Shown piece by piece: positions 1 through 6,265 of a DNA stretch of 8,203 nt. Within the stretch, counting starts at the first letter, position 1. Each line of letters starts with the position of its first letter. The notes below the pieces were generated by a model, which made no database searches, was not told where the DNA came from, and saw only the letters and a program-made list of their open reading frames with translations. The DNA comes from Deltaproteobacteria bacterium. Lineage in GTDB: Bacteria; Myxococcota_A; UBA9160; SZUA-336. Where the stretch lies: assembly GCA_030624945.1 (NCBI GenBank), contig JAUXJB010000061.1:1-8203 (forward strand). The letters are read 5' to 3'. A program made the position numbers and the translations under genes.

Positions 1-601
1 CGCGAACAAGCTGCTTCCTCGCCGCTTCGGACGGCGCAGGCACTACGCCCTGGGCAAGATGGCGGGCAAGGCCTCGCTCGATCAGAACCTGAAGATGCTC
101 GGCATCAAGCTGCAGCCCGAGAACCGCGATCTCGTACTCGAGCGAATTGTGGAGCTCGGCGACAAGAAGCACACGGTGACCATCGCGGACCTCCCCCTCA
201 TCATCGCGGACGTGTTGAAGACCCCGGAGAAGCAGCTCCTGCGCGTCGAGAGCTGGGACATCCACTCCACGAGCGGGGCCCTTCCCGAGGCGACGGTCTC
301 GCTCTCCTACCAGGGCAAGGTCGCGAGCGGCAAGGCCAACGGAGACGGCGGCTACGATGCCTTCATGAGAGCCCTGGCCAAAGCGGGGCGCAGCTTCGAG
401 CTGAAGCTTCCTCAGCTCGTCGATTACCAGGTCCGGATTCCGCCGGGCGGAAAGACCGGCGCCCTGGTCGAGACCCTGATCACGTGGCAGCGCAGCGCCC
501 GCTCGGCGCCGTTCACCACCCTTGGGGTCGACTCGGATCAGCTGGCGGCCGCCGTGATCGCCAGCGAGAAGATGTTGAATCTCGTCGTCCAGCAATCCTG
601 A
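1..601 (+). CDS. leuA: 2-isopropylmalate synthase, C-terminal part (5' end outside window)
   Basis: The frame is open from the left edge (first full codon at 2) to TGA at 599-601, giving about 199 C-terminal residues. LeuA condenses acetyl-CoA with 2-oxoisovalerate to 2-isopropylmalate, the first committed step of leucine synthesis, in the cytosol. The visible part starts near the end of the catalytic/linker region, with a 'HYALGKMAGKASL' stretch typical of the family. A helical subdomain with 'ELGDKKHTVT' follows, then the LeuA dimer/allosteric domain, recognisable by 'GALVETLITW' and the closing 'TTLGVDSDQLAAAVIASEKM'. That ending fits LeuA better than citramalate synthase or homocitrate synthase, but the catalytic TIM barrel that would settle substrate choice is not in the window. 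The Met codon at 59 lies inside the conserved region and is not the real start. The allosteric domain is present, so leucine feedback inhibition is possible (family knowledge). Two lipoprotein genes follow closely on the same strand. Confidence 0.86.
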   Translation, partial: ANKLLPRRFGRRRHYALGKMAGKASLDQNLKMLGIKLQPENRDLVLERIVELGDKKHTVTIADLPLIIADVLKTPEKQLLRVESWDIHSTSGALPEATVSLSYQGKVASGKANGDGGYDAFMRALAKAGRSFELKLPQLVDYQVRIPPGGKTGALVETLITWQRSARSAPFTTLGVDSDQLAAAVIASEKMLNLVVQQS

Positions 602-605
602 GGGA
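600..605 (+). promoter_or_regulatory. Ribosome binding site for the GTG-started lipoprotein gene
   Basis: GAGGGA lies 6 nt before the GTG at 612 and overlaps the leuA stop codon TGA (599-601). This supports GTG 612 as the start. The ATG at 610-612 is followed at once by TGA (613-615), so it cannot start a protein. The arrangement suggests translational coupling to leuA. Confidence 0.6.
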
Positions 606-611
606 CCCGAT

Positions 612-1547
612 GTGAAGCTCCCGCAGGCGGCCAGCCGCTCTCTCCTCCTTCTCACGATTGGCCTGCTCGCCTCCTGCGCGAAGACCCCCGAGACCCCCGC
701 TCGCTACGCTGGGACCGAGGGCATTCTCGAGATCGTCTCCGTGTTGCGCCTCCACATCGAAGACGACACGTACCGCTTCCCGCCCGCGCGCGACTTCACC
801 GGCAAGAACGTGTATCGCGCCTCGCTGAACAGGCTCGAGAGGTTCGAGGAGATCTACGCCCGGAAGCTCGCCTCGGGCTACCTGCTCGACGTCGTGCTCT
901 TCGCGAAGGCGCGAGCCCTGGAACGCATCCGCGAGTACGACCTGGCCGCCAGGCATTACCAGCGCGTGCGAGGACTGGACTCGCCGCTCGTGCAGCCCGC
1001 GAGCATCGGAGGGGATGTCTGCACTCGCATCCTGGCCGCGAGCCAACTCGCGCCGGCAGCGACCAGCACGCCCGAGCAGGCTCTCGAGATCTTCGGGGAG
1101 CGGCGCGACGCGCTCGAGCAGCTGCTCGCCGAGGTGGAGGGCACGCACTACGCCCACGTGCTGAACGAGGAGCTCGAGCGAACCGACGTGGCCCGCGCCT
1201 CCGCCTTCGCGGCGCGAGCTGCGATGGACGCGCGTCTCGACCGACTCGCGCTCGAGCAGTTCCAGGCGCTGATCGCCAATCACCCCGAGAGCCGGAACCG
1301 CTACCGCCACCTGCTCGATCTGGGCGACCTCTACGCGGCCTTCTCGCGCCGCTACGTTCGCGAGGTCGCGCCGCCGTCGCTGGGCTTCGACCCCGCCACG
1401 TTCGACGAGTACGCGTACAACGCGACGCGCCTCTACGAGGCCGTGTCCCAGCAGGACGGCGGGATCGAGAAGGTCGAGGCCATCCGCAAGCTCGAGGCCT
1501 TCCTGGCATTTCAGCTCCGGGTTCACGATGAGAAACTGCCGCGCTAG
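612..1547 (+). CDS. Predicted TPR-like lipoprotein, function unknown
   Basis: The product is 311 aa and starts at GTG. The N-terminus shows a short charged region (K2), a hydrophobic core (about L11-L19) and the lipobox L19-A20-S21-C22, so it should be exported, lipidated at Cys22 and anchored in the membrane. Residue +2 is Ala, with no Asp retention signal, so an outer-membrane location is plausible (inference from the E. coli Lol rule). The mature part looks almost entirely helical. TPR-like helix pairs appear near residues 87-121 ('REYDLAARHYQRV') and 207-241 ('LALEQFQALIANHPESRNRY'), as in BamD/YbgF-like helical-repeat lipoproteins. I see no catalytic motif and do not recognise a named family. 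It starts 10 nt after leuA and its end overlaps the next lipoprotein gene by 20 nt, so the two lipoproteins are probably made together. A scaffold or assembly role in the envelope is a guess. Confidence 0.8.
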   Translation: MKLPQAASRSLLLLTIGLLASCAKTPETPARYAGTEGILEIVSVLRLHIEDDTYRFPPARDFTGKNVYRASLNRLERFEEIYARKLASGYLLDVVLFAKARALERIREYDLAARHYQRVRGLDSPLVQPASIGGDVCTRILAASQLAPAATSTPEQALEIFGERRDALEQLLAEVEGTHYAHVLNEELERTDVARASAFAARAAMDARLDRLALEQFQALIANHPESRNRYRHLLDLGDLYAAFSRRYVREVAPPSLGFDPATFDEYAYNATRLYEAVSQQDGGIEKVEAIRKLEAFLAFQLRVHDEKLPR

Positions 1548-3771
1548 CAGCAGGCCCGGCGCGGCGGGTCTCGTGCTCGCGTTGGCGCTCGGGGCCTGCT
1601 CCGGGGGACGGGGACCGGCCCCGAGCGAGCTCGATCCGCTGGTCCGAGAGCGGGCAGCGCGCCCGACGCTGCCCGATCGCGCCGAGCGAAGCGCTGGGCG
1701 CCTGGCCGCTCTGGTCCTGGCCGACGACCTGGGCGCGGCGGAGGCGAGACTCGAGAGCCTGGGCCAGGGGCCGCACACCGGGCTGGCCGACAACGCCGAG
1801 GATCTCCTCAACTCTGCGCTCGGTCCGTCCACCTATGTGGAGCTCGCCACGCGGATGCTCGAGCGCGACGACCTCGACCCGGCGCTGCGACTTCGACTCG
1901 AGACCCAACTGGCAGAGCAGCCACTGCGGAGGGCGGACCGGGCGCTTGCCGACGACCGACGCTACAAGGCCGGAGCGGTCTTCAACCGCGCCGTCGTGCC
2001 TCTCTCCCGACTCGCCTCGGGGGCCGCGCTCGACCCGATCCAGACGGTGCGCTCGACCGTCGCATCGATCCGCGTGCTGCGCTCCTTTCCAGTGATGACG
2101 CCGCGCGAACGCAAGGCGCTGCGCGAGTGGGAGGAGTTCCTGGCCCAAAATCCCGACGCGCCGGAGGCGGCCGAGGTGGCGAGGCGCGTCGAGGAATACA
2201 GGACGCGTCGCACGCGCTACTGGCACGCAAAGGCCGTGGAGGCGGCGGAGCGCGGGCTCGACGCGGGCTCACCGGAGGCCGCTCTGGCTCACCTCGATCG
2301 CGCCGATCGACTCATCCCGGAATCTCCCGAGGCTCTGCGGTTGCGGCGCGAGGCGATCTCCCGGAGCCAGGCCCGCGACCGCGCCGTGCGCGAGAGCTAC
2401 GGCGCCGACCGGCTGGGCGCGGAGGGGCTAGACCCCGCTGCACAGCGCGAGCTCGCGAGCCTCGCCGTCGCCCTGCTGAGCGAGCCCCCGGCTCGAATCG
2501 GCGAGCGAGCGACTGCGTGGAAGCGTGAGCGGGATCCCGGTGCGCTCTCCGATGAGCTGGCCTTCGTCGGAAGCCTCGCAACGCGCGGGGCCGGCGACGA
2601 GGATGGATTCACCCGGCAACTGGCGCAGGTCGCGAGCACACAGGACTCGAACATGGCTCGCCACGCGGGCGCGTTCCTCGCCTCGCCCGACCAGAACCCC
2701 TACGCGTTCTACCGCAGCGCCGTTCGAGCCGATGGCCGCGAGCGCTTCAACTGGATCCTGTTCGGCCGTCGCAGCTTGCCGTCCCGGCGGGGCTGGCGGG
2801 CGCCCTTCCAGATCGTCCTGGACCTGCCCGGTCGCTTGCTCTCGTTCGTCACCTCGCCGATTCGGTTGCTGCGCTACCCCGGAATTCGCAGCTCCTTCGG
2901 GAACGGCGTGTTGTTGACCGGGGAGCGTTACCTCGAGCGCTTCCCGGACGGAGCACACGCCGCCGAGGTCCACGCCCGGCTCGAGCCGCTATACGCGCAG
3001 CGGTCGCGCTGGATCCGCGCACTCGAACACCACGAGAGCGGGGAACGCGTCGATCCCGATCGCGTCGCGAACTATCGCGAGAAGATTGCGGAGTACTCGC
3101 TGCTGGCCGCGCAGAGCCAGCCGCGTATCGACGTCCAGGTCTCGCTGCTGCGCACGGTCATCGTCGACTACGCCGACACGGAGGCCGCCGAAGAGGCGCG
3201 AGAGGCACTGCGCGAGGTCATGACCCGGGTCTCGGCACAGCGGATTCGCATCTCGCGCGGGTTCCTGCTCGAGTTCCCGGAGCTGTGGGCCCCCGCGGCC
3301 CTCGGCCTGCGGCCGGAGCTACTCGACGGCGAACGGGCGAACGGCGAGATCGCGGAGGACGGGATCGTCCTGCTGGGCCGCAACTACGTGGAGATCTCCC
3401 TGGAGGACCGCGATCCAGTCGTCCGTCCCATCCCGCCGCAGCGATTCGCGCGCTTCGTCGCGTTGCTCGAGGAATCCAGCTATCGGGAGCTGGCCACCGA
3501 TGCGCGGGAAGAACCCCACCCGGACCCGCAACGCGATCTCTTCTTTGAGCGCGCGCGCCTGGGATTGCTCGACACGCCCGACCTTCGTCCCTCGGCCCGC
3601 TCACAGGCCGAGTTCCTCAGCACGCAGGAGAAATACGGAGGCGTCATGACGCGGGAGTCCATCCTGCCGGTCGAGCTGGTGGTGCGCGGAGACCTCGACC
3701 GCCTGGGTCTGGCCGCCTTTCCGCGGATCCGCCTGCCCGAGCAAGAGCCCGACGCCTTCCTCTACCAGTAG
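1528..3771 (+). CDS. Large predicted lipoprotein with helical repeats, function unknown
   Basis: The product is 747 aa and starts at ATG 1528, inside the end of the preceding gene (20-nt overlap). No clear Shine-Dalgarno is visible, so translation may be coupled. The start is chosen because it gives a proper signal peptide: Arg-rich N-region (R2, R5, R9), hydrophobic core about L15-L21, and lipobox L21-G22-A23-C24. The body is rich in Ala, Arg, Glu and Leu and is largely helical. TPR-like pairs are visible near 195-225 ('ALREWEEFLAQNPDAPEAAE') and 231-275 ('AALAHLDRADRLIPESPEAL'), and another 'ERYLERFPDGAHAAEVHARL' near 466-485. Residues 425-450 form an unusually apolar stretch ('PFQIVLDLPGRLLSFVTSPI') that may sit on or in a membrane. 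The last about 140 residues look mixed alpha/beta and less repetitive ('DGIVLLGRNYVEISL'), perhaps a separate domain. I do not recognise the family. Pairing with the upstream lipoprotein suggests a shared envelope function. Confidence 0.8.
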   Translation: MRNCRASSRPGAAGLVLALALGACSGGRGPAPSELDPLVRERAARPTLPDRAERSAGRLAALVLADDLGAAEARLESLGQGPHTGLADNAEDLLNSALGPSTYVELATRMLERDDLDPALRLRLETQLAEQPLRRADRALADDRRYKAGAVFNRAVVPLSRLASGAALDPIQTVRSTVASIRVLRSFPVMTPRERKALREWEEFLAQNPDAPEAAEVARRVEEYRTRRTRYWHAKAVEAAERGLDAGSPEAALAHLDRADRLIPESPEALRLRREAISRSQARDRAVRESYGADRLGAEGLDPAAQRELASLAVALLSEPPARIGERATAWKRERDPGALSDELAFVGSLATRGAGDEDGFTRQLAQVASTQDSNMARHAGAFLASPDQNPYAFYRSAVRADGRERFNWILFGRRSLPSRRGWRAPFQIVLDLPGRLLSFVTSPIRLLRYPGIRSSFGNGVLLTGERYLERFPDGAHAAEVHARLEPLYAQRSRWIRALEHHESGERVDPDRVANYREKIAEYSLLAAQSQPRIDVQVSLLRTVIVDYADTEAAEEAREALREVMTRVSAQRIRISRGFLLEFPELWAPAALGLRPELLDGERANGEIAEDGIVLLGRNYVEISLEDRDPVVRPIPPQRFARFVALLEESSYRELATDAREEPHPDPQRDLFFERARLGLLDTPDLRPSARSQAEFLSTQEKYGGVMTRESILPVELVVRGDLDRLGLAAFPRIRLPEQEPDAFLYQ

Positions 3772-3799
3772 GGCGAGGCCGCCGATAGCACGCCTCGCC
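3772..3799. terminator. Hairpin in the convergent gap, candidate bidirectional terminator
   Basis: A perfect 8-bp inverted repeat, GGCGAGGC (3772-3779) and GCCTCGCC (3792-3799), encloses a 12-nt loop and begins directly after the TAG of the upstream lipoprotein gene. It fills most of the 35-bp gap to the glcF stop, exactly where both transcripts should end. The stem is GC-rich, but no T-run follows on either strand, so it is not a classic intrinsic terminator. It may act as a T-tract-less terminator or a 3'-end stabiliser, or termination may depend on Rho. Confidence 0.4.
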
Positions 3800-3806
3800 A
3801 AGCCGG

Positions 3807-5066
3807 CTAGAAATCCAGCTGGCTCTCTTTTGCGTAGGCTCGAGCGAGGAGGTCGATCGGGTGTAGCACCTCGACGGGCAGGCGAGCGCGACGAACTCCG
3901 GCTGCGATCTGCATCAGGCAACCGGGGTTCCCGGTCGCCAGCACGTCGGGGCGCGTGCGCCGCAGCGCCTCGATCTTGCGGTCCTGGAGTCGGGAGGCCA
4001 TTCGCCTCTGTGTCAGGTTGTAGATCCCCGCGGCCCCGCAGCAATCGCTGTGACCGGGCAAGTCGACCAGCTCGACACCCGGGATCTGTCGCATGAGTGC
4101 GCGCGGTGCATCCGCGATTCGCTGGCCGTGCAGCAGGTGGCAGGGATCGTCGTAGGCGACCCGCAGCTCGAGCCGGCCACGTGGGGGCTCGATGCCGACA
4201 TCGGCCAGAAACTCGGCGATGTCCCGGACCGCGCCCGATAGGCTGTCGCCGCACTCTTTGAGCGAAGCGCTGCAGCCCGCGGAGTTGACCACGATCGCGT
4301 CGATCCCCTCGCTGGGGAACGCGAGGCGGTTGCGCTCCCGCAGTCTCTCGGCGCCGCGCAGATCGCCGCAGTGGGCCTGCAATGCGCCACAGCATCCCTG
4401 TTTCTCGGGGACGACGACCTCGAAGCCGTTTCGCACCAGTACCTCCACGGTCGCCGCGTTCGTGGCACCGAAGAGCTCGGGCATGAGGCAACCCGAGAAG
4501 AACGCGACCCGGCCCCGTCGTCGCCCGAGGGCGGGAACGACCGCCGGGGGCCGATGGGGGCTCGAGATCCGAGGTAGCAGCGCATCTGCGCGCGCGAGCG
4601 GGGGCAAGAGCCAGAGCAAGCGACTCTTGCGCATGAACGCCTGCAGCCTACTGCGCTGGTAGAGGCGTAGCCCCGCGACAAAGCCGCGCAGGCTGCCCCG
4701 ACGTCCGACGAGGTTGCGCAGCAGGAAGCGCTCCGACAAGCGGCGCAGCCGCCCCCGCGCGCCGCGCGCATCGATCTCCGCCCGCGCGCCCTCGAGGAGG
4801 TGTCCATAGCGGACGCCGGCGGGACAGGCGGACTCGCAGGCGCGACAGCCGAGACACAGCTGCATCTCCTCGGCCACGAGGCCCTCGAGGGGCAGCCGCT
4901 GCTCGGCCACGCCGCGCATCAGGTAGATGCGCCCGCGCGGCGAGCTGGATTCGCGTCCCGTCTCCTGATACGTCGGGCAGCTCGGTAGACACAGACCGCA
5001 GTGGACGCAGTCGAGCGTCGCCTCGTAGTCGATGAGCCCAGAGGCTCCGGCCGTCGCATCCGACAC
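3807..5066 (-). CDS. glcF: Glycolate oxidase iron-sulfur subunit GlcF
   Basis: The product is 419 aa (E. coli GlcF is about 407) and starts at GTG 5066. It carries electrons from the flavin subunits of glycolate oxidase towards the membrane quinone pool. Two ferredoxin-like [4Fe-4S] motifs are near the N-terminus: C20-x2-C23-x2-C26-x3-C30-P ('CVHCGLCLPSCP') and C71-x2-C74-x2-C77-x3-C81-P ('CLGCRACESACP'). Two cysteine-rich CCG domains follow: one with C193, C225-C226 and C265 ('FFSGC', 'KQGCCGAL', 'NSAGC'), the other with C309, C342-C343 and C383 ('DDPCH', 'SDCCGAAG', 'GNPGC'). All ligand cysteines expected for GlcF are present. There is no signal peptide or membrane span, so it should be a cytoplasmic-face peripheral subunit. 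It is the last gene of the operon, 3 nt after glcE, with its ribosome binding site inside the glcE end. Subfamily relatives include lactate-utilisation LldE/LutA, but the two-ferredoxin plus two-CCG layout next to glcDE favours GlcF. Confidence 0.95.
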   Translation of the reverse strand: MSDATAGASGLIDYEATLDCVHCGLCLPSCPTYQETGRESSSPRGRIYLMRGVAEQRLPLEGLVAEEMQLCLGCRACESACPAGVRYGHLLEGARAEIDARGARGRLRRLSERFLLRNLVGRRGSLRGFVAGLRLYQRSRLQAFMRKSRLLWLLPPLARADALLPRISSPHRPPAVVPALGRRRGRVAFFSGCLMPELFGATNAATVEVLVRNGFEVVVPEKQGCCGALQAHCGDLRGAERLRERNRLAFPSEGIDAIVVNSAGCSASLKECGDSLSGAVRDIAEFLADVGIEPPRGRLELRVAYDDPCHLLHGQRIADAPRALMRQIPGVELVDLPGHSDCCGAAGIYNLTQRRMASRLQDRKIEALRRTRPDVLATGNPGCLMQIAAGVRRARLPVEVLHPIDLLARAYAKESQLDF

Positions 5067-5069
5067 GAC

Positions 5070-6263
5070 TCAGATCCTTCCCACGTAGCGCCCCGGCGCC
5101 AGCACCCGATCGGGATCAAAGCGGTGTTTGAGTGCGCGCATCACCGGGAGCCCAGCGGGCTCGGGCCCGAACACGTCGTACTCCAATCCGACCGGCAGGT
5201 GCTCCAGGAATAGCGACCAGCCCCGCGACTCCGTCTCCCTCCAGAGCTCGGGCAGAGCTTCGGCGGGGACATCGGCAAATGCCAGACCGGCGCGCGGCAG
5301 CACCACGCGCAGAGACCGGTCCCCCGCCAGTCGCTGGAGCTGCTGACAGAGGCTCCGCGTATCACTGGGGCGCGCTCCGAGACGCACGCGCGCATGCCCG
5401 TTCACGCGCTCCGACTCTCCGATCTCACGACCCACCGCTCGCCAGTCCTCGTCGCTCGCGGGATCGCCCGCGAAGCGCCCGGCAAACTCGGCCACGCTGG
5501 TCTCGCCCCCTTCGAGGAGCCACACGAGGCCCCATCCCTCGGAGCCCGGCTCGAGCGCAACCCCGGCCAGCTCGAGCGGCGTCTGCATCAGTTCCGTCGC
5601 CGCGGAGAGGGCCGCACCCAGCTCGTCAAAGTCTCGGCGCAGGACGCGGCGCGCCCCGGGCAGGCTGCGCAGACGCAACGTGGCACTCGTGATCACGCCC
5701 AGCGTTCCCAGAGACCCGCAGTAGAGCCGTACGAGGTCGAACCCCGTCACGTTCTTCACCACCTTGCCGCCGGCACGCGTGAGCTCGCCCGTCGGCAGGG
5801 CGACCTCCAGACCGAGGAGATCGTTGCGCGCCCGCCGCTCCACGGAGTGCGTCGGACTGGGGGGATCGGCGGCGATCGTGCCGCCCACGGTGGCTTGCGG
5901 AAAGATGTCGGCGAGCGAGGTGCAGCTGCCCCGCTCCGCCGCAGCTCGGGCCAGGGCATCCACGCGCACACCTGCCTCTGCGGTGGCGATTCCCTCCTCC
6001 GGCTGGAGCTCTGGCGCCGCGTTCAACCGGCCCAGATCGAGAAGCGCCAGGGCGCTCACGTCCGGTGGGTTCCCCCAGTGAAGCTTCGATCCCCCGCCCG
6101 TCGCGATCACCGGGATCCCCTCGCTGCGCGCGGCGCCGAGACAGGCCGCGACCTCCTCCGGGCTACCCGGTCTCACCACCGCTTCGAGCTTTGCACCGCC
6201 GAACGTCGGGGCACTGGGCGGCTGGACGTACTCCGTACCGACGATCGCCGCAAAGGGCTGCAT
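5070..6263 (-). CDS. glcE: Glycolate oxidase FAD-binding subunit GlcE
   Basis: The product is 397 aa, starting at ATG 6263 and ending at TGA (5072-5070). GlcE is the second FAD-domain subunit of glycolate oxidase and is needed for its activity in E. coli. A PCMH-type FAD-binding domain fills the N-terminal half: 'VVRPGSPEEVAACL' (29-42), 'ATGGGSKLHWGNPP' (54-67), 'ATVGGTIAADPPSP' (124-137), and 'GGKVVKNVTGFDLVRLYCGS' (165-184) followed by 'LGTLGVIT' (185-192). The C-terminus ends with the usual 'FDPDRVLAPGRY' (382-393). It is longer than E. coli GlcE (about 350 aa), mainly because of a longer middle and C-terminal region and a short N-terminal extension. The frame stays open far upstream, through glcD read out of frame, but similarity to the family starts only here. 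The ATG is 2 nt after the glcD stop, so translation is probably coupled; no strong Shine-Dalgarno is visible. Confidence 0.93.
   Translation of the reverse strand: MQPFAAIVGTEYVQPPSAPTFGGAKLEAVVRPGSPEEVAACLGAARSEGIPVIATGGGSKLHWGNPPDVSALALLDLGRLNAAPELQPEEGIATAEAGVRVDALARAAAERGSCTSLADIFPQATVGGTIAADPPSPTHSVERRARNDLLGLEVALPTGELTRAGGKVVKNVTGFDLVRLYCGSLGTLGVITSATLRLRSLPGARRVLRRDFDELGAALSAATELMQTPLELAGVALEPGSEGWGLVWLLEGGETSVAEFAGRFAGDPASDEDWRAVGREIGESERVNGHARVRLGARPSDTRSLCQQLQRLAGDRSLRVVLPRAGLAFADVPAEALPELWRETESRGWSLFLEHLPVGLEYDVFGPEPAGLPVMRALKHRFDPDRVLAPGRYVGRI
5076..5082 (-). promoter_or_regulatory. Ribosome binding site for glcF
   Basis: On the minus strand GGGAAGG lies 9 nt before the GTG at 5066, within the last codons of glcE. 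It supports the GTG start, since no ATG lies nearby in frame. Confidence 0.6.
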
Positions 6264-6265
6264 GC

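Noticed and set aside
513..2226. Open frames of 439 and 476 codons on the minus strand opposite the lipoprotein genes
   Set aside because: Their translations are low-complexity Arg/Ala/Ser/Pro text typical of GC-rich shadows. The plus-strand genes have signal peptides, lipoboxes and coherent spacing.
3601..4807. Open frames of 296 and 264 codons overlapping glcF in other minus frames
   Set aside because: glcF in its own frame carries all the expected cysteine motifs. The alternatives are Arg/Ser-rich with no conserved pattern.
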